From Paenalcaligenes niemegkensis (GTDB lineage: Bacteria > Pseudomonadota > Gammaproteobacteria > Burkholderiales > Burkholderiaceae_B): a stretch of 64,000 nucleotides of DNA. Both the position numbers and the translations under genes were made by a program. Where the stretch lies: the NCBI RefSeq assembly GCF_022230885.1, contig NZ_JAKGCT010000002.1:124001-188000 (forward strand), in the 5' to 3' direction. Positions within the stretch are counted from its first letter, which is position 1; each line of letters starts with the position of its first letter. The notes under the pieces are model-generated. The model did not search any database, was not told the DNA's origin, and saw only the letters and a list, made by a program, of their open reading frames with translations. This document shows positions 37,737-45,640 of the stretch, in pieces.

Positions 37737-38689
37737 CACGGGTGCATCTACCCGCCACACAACTGACTCGGCGTCCTCTAAAACACGTTGCTGCCCTGCT
37801 GGCTTTAATCTTGGCACTACTGGCTGCTTGCTTTGCCGTCGATTGGGATTGGGCCGCACTGGTCGATGCAGAACGGCGAGACCAGGCAGCGACAAGAATG
37901 GGCAGGTGGCTAATCGCCTTTTTAAGGCCAGATCTGTCAGTCGAGTTTCTTTGGCATGCCTGGGATCTGACACTACAAACGCTCTCTGCCGCAATGTTAG
38001 GTACGGCCATTGCAATCATACTGGCCTGGCCCTTGGCAATGGGAGCAAGCCGGGCAATATGCGTAGGTGAGGAATCCAGCCGCTTTTCTCGTGGCGTCTG
38101 GCGTTACTTTCCGCTGCGCTCACCTACCGCTCTTTTGTGCGCTCTCTGTCGCCTGCTACAAGACATCTTGCGAGCTGTGCCTGATTTCGTATGGGCAATT
38201 ATTCTCGTCGCCATGATTGGGCTTGGTCCATTAACCGGCGCATTGGCTCTCGCCTTGAATATCACCGGAATATTAGGAAAAGTTTACAGCGAGCTATGGG
38301 ACGGTGTAGACGAATCGCGCTATGCGCAAGTCAGCAGTTTAGGTGGCGGGCGCCTGGCCACGTTCTTCTATGGGATTCGGCCCTTAGCTTCGCGCAATAT
38401 TCTGTCATTTACCTTGATGAGGGCCGAATGCGCCATCCGCAATGCCGCGGTCATCGGAGCGGTAGGTGGTGGAGGTCTGGGCTCTGAAATCTGGTATCAA
38501 ATTCGTTTTGGTGCATGGGATAAGGTCAGCACGCTGATTTTGTTCACTCTGCTACTCACATTAACAGCTGACTTAGCCAGCAATTACATCCGAGGCCTAT
38601 TAGGCAACGATGCGAGCTGTGCCACCAGTCGTCTATCACAAAAAGACAATGCCATTCCAGGGCGGCCCCCGTTACACGCCCGCCCCTAA
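37733..38689 (+). CDS. PhnE-type ABC permease (first half of a probable fused permease)
   Basis: A 318-residue inner-membrane permease with about six helices. RAVPDFVWAIILVAMIGLGPLTGALALALNITGILGKVYSE carries the EAA-like cytoplasmic loop, and NAAVIGAVGGGGLGSEIWYQ is the PhnE C-terminal motif. If the C4 run at 38683-38686 has a fifth C, its frame continues without a stop (HARPLRPWYAAAFITV) into the next permease, giving one protein of about 601 residues. Confidence 0.85.
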   Translation: MTRVHLPATQLTRRPLKHVAALLALILALLAACFAVDWDWAALVDAERRDQAATRMGRWLIAFLRPDLSVEFLWHAWDLTLQTLSAAMLGTAIAIILAWPLAMGASRAICVGEESSRFSRGVWRYFPLRSPTALLCALCRLLQDILRAVPDFVWAIILVAMIGLGPLTGALALALNITGILGKVYSELWDGVDESRYAQVSSLGGGRLATFFYGIRPLASRNILSFTLMRAECAIRNAAVIGAVGGGGLGSEIWYQIRFGAWDKVSTLILFTLLLTLTADLASNYIRGLLGNDASCATSRLSQKDNAIPGRPPLHARP

Positions 38690-38721
38690 GGCCCTGGTAT
38701 GCAGCCGCCTTCATCACTGTC

Positions 38722-39537
38722 GTGCTCGTTTGGTCAGTCTGGTTTATGGGCTGGGGAAACCAGGCCGGAGAAGGTGGGGCACCTCGTAACCATTTAGCCC
38801 CTGCCGCTGAACTATTAACTGGCAAAGCCTGGAATAACTTAGAGTTCTTTAGTCGTTTGCTATCGCCTGAGCTTGAACCCGCATTTGTATGGCGGGCGAT
38901 AGAGTCAGCCGCAATCCCCTTAGCCATCGCTATTGTCGGCACGACGCTAGGTGTAGTGGCTACCATTCTATTAACCTACGCCCATTCGTCCACTTTTCAG
39001 TTGCGCTCAGAGCGCTTCAGCGGTGAAACGCCATCATGCTGGTGCCGGGCGTGGCGAACTCTACAATTAACCACAGCTCGGCTAACTGCCATGATATCCC
39101 GAGGCATCCCGGAAGTTATGTGGGCCTTTTTATTCATTGCCTTCTTCGGACCAGGGCTGGTGGCCGGCACCTTAGCTATTGCTGTGCATACTTTAGGGGT
39201 AATGACACGCGTGTTCGGCGAAGCCGTCGATAACCAGCCGCTTCAGCGCTTCGAACCCACTTGTGGAGCATCACGTCCAGTAACCTATGCCGTTATTGCC
39301 GTGCCACTGGTCTGGCGCGACTGGATGACCTACGCCTTCTTTCAGTTTGAAAGTAATGTACGTGCTGCCGTAGTACTGGGTTTGATTGGCGTGGGCGGGC
39401 TAGGCTTCCAGTTCAGCTTTAACTTTGAATGGTTTCGATTTGAGCGTGCAGGCACTTACTTAATTGTAATGATCTTATTAACCGTGGTTATTGATCGTGG
39501 CGCACGTCTGATGAAGCTATCACGGGTTACCCGCTAA
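38722..39537 (+). CDS. PhnE-type ABC permease (second half of a probable fused permease)
   Basis: The frame opens well upstream of the GTG at 38722 without a stop or a ribosome site. Its first helix (PWYAAAFITVVLVWSVWFMG) begins before that GTG, so an independent start is doubtful. SRGIPEVMWAFLFIAFFGPGLVAGTLAIAVHTLGVM and RAAVVLGLIGVGGLGFQ are PhnE motifs parallel to the first permease. One missing C at 38683-38686 would fuse the two. Alone it gives 271 residues. Confidence 0.78.
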   Translation: MLVWSVWFMGWGNQAGEGGAPRNHLAPAAELLTGKAWNNLEFFSRLLSPELEPAFVWRAIESAAIPLAIAIVGTTLGVVATILLTYAHSSTFQLRSERFSGETPSCWCRAWRTLQLTTARLTAMISRGIPEVMWAFLFIAFFGPGLVAGTLAIAVHTLGVMTRVFGEAVDNQPLQRFEPTCGASRPVTYAVIAVPLVWRDWMTYAFFQFESNVRAAVVLGLIGVGGLGFQFSFNFEWFRFERAGTYLIVMILLTVVIDRGARLMKLSRVTR

Positions 39538-39592
39538 TCAGCGGGTTAAAGCTCAAGCCCACCAATAGGCATTGAGCCCCGTGTCAAACGAT

Positions 39593-40128
39593 TCACCCCA
39601 AGGTTTGAGCAAAAGTCTCTTCGTCTACACGCCGTAAATAATCTTCAGCACTTTGTGCTTCTGCAGAAGTGGTAGGATGCGCCACCACTACCCATTTCCC
39701 TGTGGCACTGGCGTCTTTAGCTGGCATGATCACCGCGTTATGATCCGGACGAAAAGTAATCACTCCGCCAGCCAACAAACCCAACAGCGTAGTAATCAGG
39801 ACGATAGCTATGCCCGAAACCAGGGGCGAACTGACAATAAGCGCCAGCCCGGCAAAGTAAGAAACTCCCCAGATCAGCAGCCCCACAATAACGCCTGTTG
39901 CGCCCAGCACTCCGTGTGACCTCAAAGCGGTCAACGCAATACGCCGCGGCTCTGGCTCTAGCTTTCTGTCGATCTTGGGATCATCCGGCTCAATCAGGGA
40001 AACGCTGCCGCCCCCTGCCCAAATAGCTGAACCAACTGCGATTGCGTGTGCTCGGCAAGCTCACGCGTGGGCAGAGCCACCATTAACTTGCGATTTGACT
40101 GTTCTGCGCTTAACCATGACGTGCCCAT
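39593..40128 (-). CDS. hypothetical membrane protein (frameshifted in this sequence)
   Basis: Reconstructed length about 178 residues. ATG at 40128 with GGAGAACATC reads MGTSWLSAEQSNRKLMVALP and stops early. A sixth C in the C5 run at 40011-40015 gives GQGGGSVSLIEPDDPKIDRK and continues into two or three hydrophobic helices (GVLGATGVIVGLLIWGVSYF; LVSGIAIVLITTLLGLLAGG) and a cytoplasmic tail. It looks like an inner-membrane protein with a soluble N-terminal domain. I recognise no named family. Confidence 0.65.
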
Positions 40129-40242
40129 GATGTTCTCCTGGGTTTACCTGGAAAGCCCAGAATATAACTTTTGCGACGCCGCCCTGTTACCAGTTTTATC
40201 TAAGCAGCACGACAAGAAAGCCACGCAGGAAATATATCCATG

Positions 40243-40288
40243 AAAATAAGAGGCTCATTGGCTTATGCCTAAGCAGCCAATGAGCCTC
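40243..40288 (-). terminator. terminator of the phosphatase gene
   Basis: A perfect 14-base stem (40250-40263 with 40275-40288) has an 11-base loop. On the minus strand it is followed by TTATTTTC, so it likely ends leftward transcription from 40369-41127. Confidence 0.7.
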
Positions 40289-40368
40289 GTGAACTGCGCC
40301 CGGCGAAAGAAAAGCCCCGCTTCCAGGGACTTACACACAGTAGCCATTGCTACACGCCAATCGCTGCT

Positions 40369-41127
40369 TTATGCCAGCAATTTACCGCGTAGCAACGCGA
40401 CCTGAGTGGAGTCTATGCCCAAGGCCCGATCTAGAAACCGGGGAATGCTTCCAAATTCATGGCTAATTTCTTCCAGTGTCGTAGCCAGATACTCGGCACT
40501 AACCCCCCACAGCACTTTCATGGCCGCTAAATCCACGCCTTCGCGCGGCTGTAAATCAACGCTGTAACACTGTTGGGTTAACAGATAGTCATCGTATATA
40601 TCGTCGTTATGCACCCCCAGCGAAGCAAGCAGCATGGCGCAAGCAAAACCGGTGCGATCTTTCCCCGCAGTGCAGTGCACAACGACAGGAGTAGATGCGT
40701 CAATAACATGCCTGAAGAATGACGCAAACTGATTCACATAGGTGGAATAAAATGTGCGGTACATATCTTGCATAAAGCGATGGGCATCACTCACACTGAT
40801 AGCGCCTTTCGTGCTGATGGTCTCGTTGACCAGCCGCGCAACCTCGGGCTCGATCATGCAAACCTGGCGTTCGATAAAATCATAAGTGTAGGCATTACGC
40901 TGGCTTTCCCGCTTGCCCCGTAAATCAATAGACTGTCGCACGCCAAGTTCGTGAAGCTTTTGCAGATCGTCCGAATCAAGTTCGCATAAATGGGCTGAAC
41001 GGTATACCTGCTCCCACTTCACCTGGCTGTTGTCAGCGGCTGCGTAACCGCCTATATCCCGAAAATTAGTGACGCCTGTAAACTGAATTACGCGTTGCCC
41101 TGGGATATTGATATCTAACAATGTCAT
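40369..41127 (-). CDS. tyrosine/serine protein phosphatase (PF13350-type)
   Basis: A 252-residue phosphatase with the C-x5-R catalytic loop VVHCTAGKDRTGFACAM (residues about 152-168) and the N-terminal VTNFRDIGGYAA and YRSAHLCELDSDDLQKL motifs of this family. The Asp upstream and the Lys-Asp in the P-loop suggest action on phosphoprotein or phosphoinositide-like substrates. AGGAG lies eight bases or so before the ATG at 41127; the longer frame at 41154 is weaker. It seems to be a single gene with its own terminator. Confidence 0.88.
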   Translation of the reverse strand: MTLLDINIPGQRVIQFTGVTNFRDIGGYAAADNSQVKWEQVYRSAHLCELDSDDLQKLHELGVRQSIDLRGKRESQRNAYTYDFIERQVCMIEPEVARLVNETISTKGAISVSDAHRFMQDMYRTFYSTYVNQFASFFRHVIDASTPVVVHCTAGKDRTGFACAMLLASLGVHNDDIYDDYLLTQQCYSVDLQPREGVDLAAMKVLWGVSAEYLATTLEEISHEFGSIPRFLDRALGIDSTQVALLRGKLLA

Positions 41128-41231
41128 ACAGTAGATCTCCTGCTGCGGAGCCATTTCTCAAAAAGTCTGTGCTCCAGAATGAGTATCCTTACTATGCCAT
41201 AACAATGCGTCATATTTTTGAACCGCTCCGC

Positions 41232-41387
41232 TTAGCGTCGGTCATCGTCCTGGTCAGAGTCGTGCTCAATCGTCGTGCCTTGTTCATTTTCGCGCTGTTG
41301 CCTGCTTTCTTCCAGTACTTGCCTGAAGCCTTTTACAATAAGATAAGTGGCGGCAATGGCCCCAATCAAAAATAAAACAATACGCAT
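41232..41387 (-). CDS. small membrane protein, 51 residues
   Basis: ATG at 41387 after GGGGACTGCC, stop TAA at 41232-41234. One N-terminal helix (MRIVLFLIGAIAATYLIVKG) is followed by a hydrophilic tail with a helix-prone segment and a final acidic stretch (EHDSDQDDDRR). The opposite strand also has an open frame (41121-41375), but it has no ribosome site and this frame has normal codon use. Function unknown; it lies upstream of the phosphatase gene in the same orientation. Confidence 0.6.
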   Translation of the reverse strand: MRIVLFLIGAIAATYLIVKGFRQVLEESRQQRENEQGTTIEHDSDQDDDRR

Positions 41388-41543
41388 GGCAGTCCCCTAC
41401 AAATTACGGCGCAAACACTCTGTTGCACTAAAGCTATCCATCAGGAAATCCGGATGGCAAGACTCTCTGCCTTGATTGTACTGGCAAAGTCACCCATACC
41501 TCGTCTATAACATTCTCAGCGCATACGCCTATCAGCTCCGCCG

Positions 41544-41571
41544 CAAAAAAAGCGCCTTGATATCAGGCGCT
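41544..41571 (-). terminator. terminator of the sulfonate-type ABC operon
   Basis: AGCGCCT at 41551-41557 pairs with AGGCGCT at 41565-41571. On the minus strand the stem is followed by seven Ts, placed 30 bases after the ATPase stop. Confidence 0.85.
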
Positions 41572-41603
41572 AAGTTTATGCTGGGATACCAAAGGATGTA
41601 ACC

Positions 41604-42386
41604 TCAATACGCAGCAGCAGCCAGCGACTCTGCTCGTATTTCCTCTGTCAGCCGCGCCTTCAACTCTGTGAATTCAGGCGATGTCTTAACGGTGTAATGG
41701 CGGGGATAAGGTAATTCGACGGCAATATCAGCTTTGATACGCCCTGGGCGCGCCGTAAAGACGGCTACCCGGTTGGCCATGAAGATCGATTCGTCTATGT
41801 CATGCGTCACGAAAATAACCGTCTTACGGTGTTTCTCCCATACCCCAAGCAACAACTCCTGCATGATGACTCTGGTTTGGTTATCCAGTGCCCCAAAGGG
41901 CTCATCCAGCAGCAAGATTTTTGGATCATTAGCCATCGCCCGCGCGATGGCGACTCGCTGTTGCATACCGCCTGACAACTGCTTGGGATAATGCGATTCA
42001 AAACCCCTCAGACCAACACTTTCTATATAGCTCTCGCTGATTTCTTTCTGCTCAGTGGCGGATAAGCCTTTTTCACGTAAGCCAAAGCAAATGTTTTGCC
42101 GTACGGTCAACCAGGGAAACAGCGTGTAGTTCTGAAATACCACCCCACGATCAGCCCCCGGCCCTTCAACGCGTGCACCATCGAGCAAAATTTCACCTTC
42201 AGTCGGAGTTTCCAGACCTGCCACCAAGCGCAACAGGGTAGATTTGCCGCACCCCGACGGACCCAGGACAGTAATAAAGTCTTGTTCGGCGACTTCCAGG
42301 CTCGTTGGCTGCAATGCCGTCGTTGGTTGTGCGCCGCGAGTGCCAGCGAAAATTTTCGTTACGCTTCGGATAGATAAATGGCTCAT
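41604..42386 (-). CDS. ABC transporter ATP-binding protein, nitrate/sulfonate/taurine type
   Basis: A 260-residue ATPase of the SsuB/TauB group with Walker [19 protein letters not shown]-loop [14 protein letters not shown], signature [16 protein letters not shown] and Walker [16 protein letters not shown]. The ATG at 42386 overlaps the permease stop (ATGA); the longer frame at 42401 is not needed. It is the last gene of the PhyH-binding protein-permease-ATPase operon. Confidence 0.92.
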   Translation of the reverse strand: MSHLSIRSVTKIFAGTRGAQPTTALQPTSLEVAEQDFITVLGPSGCGKSTLLRLVAGLETPTEGEILLDGARVEGPGADRGVVFQNYTLFPWLTVRQNICFGLREKGLSATEQKEISESYIESVGLRGFESHYPKQLSGGMQQRVAIARAMANDPKILLLDEPFGALDNQTRVIMQELLLGVWEKHRKTVIFVTHDIDESIFMANRVAVFTARPGRIKADIAVELPYPRHYTVKTSPEFTELKARLTEEIRAESLAAAAY

Positions 42387-43237
42387 CGCATCAAACTCCA
42401 CGGAAACAAGGTCTGGTTGAGCTTTTTAAAAAGTACATCGGATGTCAGACCGATAATCCCAATTAGCACAATACCAGCAATGATATTATCTGTTGCCATC
42501 AGCGCCTGGCTGTCCATAATCATGTGGCCTATGCCAGACGCCGCCGCGATTAATTCGGCCACCACCACATAGGTCCATCCTAGTCCGAGTACTTGACGCA
42601 GTGCCTCTGCTATCTCGGGAGCTGCTCCAGGCAGCAAAACCCGGCGCACCACTCCTGAATCGGTGGAACCGAGCGTGTAGGCTGCCTCGACCAAATCCCG
42701 TCGGGCATTGCTAACAATCATCATCACCATCAAGGTCAGCTGAAAAAAGCAGCCAAGAAAAATAATTGACAGTTTTTGTGCTTCTCCTATACCCACCCAC
42801 ACGATAAGCAAGGGAATAAAAGCAGAGGCGGGCAAGTAACGGGCAAAGGAAACAAATGGTTCGAAAACTGCTTCGATTGGCTTATAGGCGCCCATCAGAA
42901 TGCCTAAGGGCACAGCAATGACAGAAGCAATAAAAAAGCCCCCTAACACTCGCCACACAGTCATTCCTACATCATGAATAAAATCGAATTCAGCGAATAG
43001 AATCCAGCCGGCCTTGATGGTTTGCACAGGCGACGCGAGAAAGTACGGCGAGACCATGCCGGTAACCGTCAGAATTGTCCAGAACGCAAGAAACAAGGCA
43101 AAGAAGGACACCCCCAAGGCAATGCGCAATCTTGAATCGATGGGCTGCAGAAGCTTCATTTTTCGACGTCTCCTGTCGCGATTTTCGATAGGCGGCGCTA
43201 CCACCCTCTTAGAAGTAACTGTGCGGCCAGCTTGCAT
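42383..43237 (-). CDS. ABC transporter permease, nitrate/sulfonate/taurine type
   Basis: A 284-residue permease of the SsuC/TauC group with about six helices and the EAA-like loop EAAYTLGSTDSGVVRRVLLPGAAPEI. FWTILTVTGMVSPYFLASP and ASGIGHMIMDSQ are typical. It starts three bases after the binding protein stop. The first 25 residues are hydrophilic and basic, and a later start (ATG of MKLLQP) is possible. Confidence 0.9.
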   Translation of the reverse strand: MQAGRTVTSKRVVAPPIENRDRRRRKMKLLQPIDSRLRIALGVSFFALFLAFWTILTVTGMVSPYFLASPVQTIKAGWILFAEFDFIHDVGMTVWRVLGGFFIASVIAVPLGILMGAYKPIEAVFEPFVSFARYLPASAFIPLLIVWVGIGEAQKLSIIFLGCFFQLTLMVMMIVSNARRDLVEAAYTLGSTDSGVVRRVLLPGAAPEIAEALRQVLGLGWTYVVVAELIAAASGIGHMIMDSQALMATDNIIAGIVLIGIIGLTSDVLFKKLNQTLFPWSLMR

Positions 43238-43240
43238 GGC

Positions 43241-44203
43241 TTAGTCCTCCAGAAACTGTCCGTCATACAGACTATCCAAGTCGTTTGGTATTGCCCGGAT
43301 CACGCCGACTTCGTGCAGCAATACGGCGGCTTCTTTATTGAAAGCCTGGAGTTCACCATTAAAGAACTTCCGATTATCCTCACGATCAGCCCATTTGATC
43401 TTGGACTGCGACTCTTCGAACTGCTCAGCAGTTTGTTTCACGTCCTTGCCCATAATGGTGAACGCGCGTGTCTTGTCTGTTTCCATAAGCTCCAGCGCCT
43501 GGAAAAAACTTTCTGTAAGACCCTTGGCAGCCTCAGGGTGTTCCTTGAGAAACTCAGGGGTACAGCCGAAAGTATCAAACACCATCTTGTACTCTTCGGA
43601 ATCGGCGATAAGCTTGCCAGCATCCGGCTTCTGGCGCACCATCCCAAGGTATGGCTCGTAAGTAACGGCGGCATCCAGGCCGCTCCTTCCCGTAATAAAG
43701 GTATTGGCTGCTTGGGCGGGTTCCAGCGTGACAGTTTTTACGTCTTTGAGCGATAAGCCGTTTTTCTTCAGAATCCAGGCAAGAGAAAAATAAGGATTGG
43801 TACCCGGCGCCGAAACACCCACCGTTTTTCCTTTCAGGTCTGTAACTTTTTCAATGCCAGGCCGGGCCACAATGCCGTCGGCCCCCATACCCTGATCCAT
43901 CTTGAAGATCTGAATTGTGGGAACGCCGTTCGCATTCCAGACAATCCAGGTTTCCGTCGATGTCGCTGCACATTGAATATCACCCGAAGCAATGGCCAGA
44001 TGGCGTTCCTTTTGGGGAATCTTGCGAATCGAAACATCCAGTCCGTTCTGTTTGAAAATTCCTGTTTCCAGGGCTAGCACCAGAGGAGCGTATCCTGTCC
44101 AGCCCGATATTCCAATGGCTACCTTGGTCTCCTGCGCCTGAGCGGTTCCGGCCAGGCCAATGGCGAGAGAAAGGCTAATTAGGGTATGTTTCATTATGGT
44201 CAT
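43241..44203 (-). CDS. ABC substrate-binding protein, NMT1/SsuA/TauA-like
   Basis: About 320 residues with a signal peptide (KHTLISLSLAIGLAGTAQAQE). The fold-defining segments VAIGISGWTGYAPLVLALETGIFKQNGLDV, DIQCAATSTETWIVW and KGKTVGVSAPGTNPYFSLAWILKKNG match the NMT1/SsuA group. AGGATTCAGCC precedes the ATG at 44203; the longer frame begins at 44272. Its partner dioxygenase upstream suggests an organic ligand such as a sulfonate or sulfate ester. Confidence 0.88.
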   Translation of the reverse strand: MTIMKHTLISLSLAIGLAGTAQAQETKVAIGISGWTGYAPLVLALETGIFKQNGLDVSIRKIPQKERHLAIASGDIQCAATSTETWIVWNANGVPTIQIFKMDQGMGADGIVARPGIEKVTDLKGKTVGVSAPGTNPYFSLAWILKKNGLSLKDVKTVTLEPAQAANTFITGRSGLDAAVTYEPYLGMVRQKPDAGKLIADSEEYKMVFDTFGCTPEFLKEHPEAAKGLTESFFQALELMETDKTRAFTIMGKDVKQTAEQFEESQSKIKWADREDNRKFFNGELQAFNKEAAVLLHEVGVIRAIPNDLDSLYDGQFLED

Positions 44204-44287
44204 GGCTGAATCCTGTTTTAAACTGCTAACACCTAAGAAGAGTTTAAGGAGCACCGCCTTAGCGATGCTCAATCGAGAGCTACAGCA

Positions 44288-45112
44288 TTATGAAACTTGA
44301 GCGCCATCACGCCAGACAACCGGAAAAATGGGTGCATCGAAGGCTTCGCCATCACGAAGGGGCAGGCCTTTAATAGGTGGAGATCCTTTGCCGTCGCGAT
44401 CCACATAGACAGCATCATCCCCAACCCAACGGGCAGAGAATACTCGGCGAGCTATATTGGAAGGGTTGCCTGGAGCCCCGTGCACAGTGCGAAAATTAAA
44501 CGCAATGGCGTCGCCTGGCTGCATATCCCAGCCCGCGATATCGAACTCATCGCGGTGGGCGTTGATATCCGGCAAGCCCTCGTAATTGTCGTTCTCGTAT
44601 AAAGGGGTCCCATCAAAACGCATCGGACGGAAATCCTCGCCCCACAGGTGGGAACCCCGGACGCATTCCATCACCACATTTCGAGCGACCGGGTCAAGCG
44701 GAATCCAGAAACTGACGCTCTGTTTTCCATCCACACAATAATAGGGCTGATCTTGGTGCCAGGGAGTTACGGTGGTGCCTCCGGGCTGCTTTACCAAAAC
44801 ATGGTCATGAAAAAAACGGGCGCTGTTCGAACGCATGAGCCCAGCTCCCAGCGCCCCTGCGTTTGAGTGCAAAACAAATTGAGTAAATTCCGGGATACGC
44901 TGCCAGTTGCATAAATCCTGAAAAAACGGAGCGGATCCGTCCTGCGGTACTACTGAGCGCTCCATTGGGCTTGGGTCAGTCATTAACTTCCTGATGCCTT
45001 CGCGTAACGGTTCCACCCAATCCGTAAAAACGTTACGTAAAACCACAACACCATCTCGTTGAAACGTCTCGACGTCGGTATCGGATACCCGCCAGCGATC
45101 AATGATCGTCAT
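44288..45112 (-). CDS. PhyH (phytanoyl-CoA dioxygenase) family 2OG-Fe(II) oxygenase
   Basis: A 274-residue cytoplasmic dioxygenase. The iron triad is visible: H-x-D in TPWHQDQPYYCVDG and the distal His in FRTVHGAPGNPSN, with the 2-oxoglutarate Arg in ARRVFSARWVGDD. It is the first gene of the ABC operon, taking the place TauD has in tauABCD. That suggests oxygenolytic breakdown of the imported compound, perhaps a sulfonate, phosphonate or amine. Substrate unproven. Confidence 0.86.
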   Translation of the reverse strand: MTIIDRWRVSDTDVETFQRDGVVVLRNVFTDWVEPLREGIRKLMTDPSPMERSVVPQDGSAPFFQDLCNWQRIPEFTQFVLHSNAGALGAGLMRSNSARFFHDHVLVKQPGGTTVTPWHQDQPYYCVDGKQSVSFWIPLDPVARNVVMECVRGSHLWGEDFRPMRFDGTPLYENDNYEGLPDINAHRDEFDIAGWDMQPGDAIAFNFRTVHGAPGNPSNIARRVFSARWVGDDAVYVDRDGKGSPPIKGLPLRDGEAFDAPIFPVVWRDGAQVS

Positions 45113-45361
45113 GTTACACCTCCAAAAACATTTTGGATTTTCTGTTCAGAAAATGCCGGGATTGATTGCATACAGTAAAACGGGATAGCAGCGCTCAACA
45201 ACTTCTTCTCTACGGCGTTTTTATGATCTTTGTTACGCGTTCACTTTACTCGAACTTAATTGTATATACATCCGTGCAATCCCTAATGTAGACCTGACTC
45301 TGAGACGAGGTACAGCTCGTGCTGATTAGCATCTCCTCGGTTTTCCCCTGTTTGCCAGACC
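45113..45361. promoter_or_regulatory. upstream region of the PhyH-ABC operon
   Basis: No gene. It should hold the leftward promoter of the ABC operon. An inverted element CCAAAAACATTTTGG sits just before the PhyH ribosome site, and TTGTATATACAT (about 45259-45270) contains the palindrome GTATATAC, which may be an operator. Start sites cannot be fixed by eye. Confidence 0.35.
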
Positions 45362-45400
45362 CACAAAAAGAAAACGGTGGTCCCTAATGGAACCACCGTA
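45362..45400 (-). terminator. hairpin terminator, minus strand
   Basis: ACGGTGGT and ACCACCGT (45374-45399) form a stem. The minus-strand exit reads TTTTCTTTTT. It backs up the tRNA-Ser terminator and isolates the ABC operon downstream. Confidence 0.65.
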
Positions 45401-45454
45401 AAAATCTCGATCACCATCCAACAGTAGGTTAGGGGGCTTATCGGCTCACCAACA

Positions 45455-45483
45455 AAAAAGCCCTTGAATAATCAAGGGCTTAG
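45455..45483 (-). terminator. terminator after tRNA-Ser
   Basis: AAGCCCTTGA / TCAAGGGCTT stem with an ATAA loop, followed on the minus strand by six Ts. It lies 17 bases beyond the tRNA 3' end. Confidence 0.88.
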
Positions 45484-45499
45484 TTGTTTACTATGCTTT

Positions 45500-45592
45500 T
45501 GGCGGGGACGGAGGGATTCGAACCCTCGATGCGGGTATAAGCCGCATGCTCCCTTAGCAGGGGAGTACCTTCAACCTCTCGGCCACGTCCCC
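45500..45592 (-). tRNA. tRNA-Ser (anticodon GCT)
   Basis: A 93-base class II tRNA with a long variable arm (GCATGCGGCTTATACCCGCATC region) and encoded CCA. The acceptor GGGGACG pairs with CGTCCCC. The anticodon loop CTGCTAA gives GCU, decoding AGU/AGC; the anticodon is complementary to 45556-45558. Confidence 0.95.
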
Positions 45593-45606
45593 AAAAGCAA
45601 AGCGTT

Positions 45607-45640
45607 ATTCTAGCATAGAATTTTAGAAACTAGCCAGCAC
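45607..45640 (-). promoter_or_regulatory. probable promoter of tRNA-Ser
   Basis: On the minus strand TGCTAGAAT forms an extended -10 (TAGAAT, complement of 45607-45612) about 14 bases before the tRNA. The -35 region is poor, as expected for extended -10 promoters. The region overlaps the end of lysC. Confidence 0.4.

Noticed and set aside
39529-39546. ACCCGCT/AGCGGGT stem at the end of the second permease gene
   Set aside because: It includes the stop codon and lacks a T run, so I do not call it a terminator.
41121-41375. Plus-strand 84-codon frame opposite the 51-residue protein
   Set aside because: It overlaps the phosphatase start, has no ribosome site and is explained as the complement of the small membrane protein.
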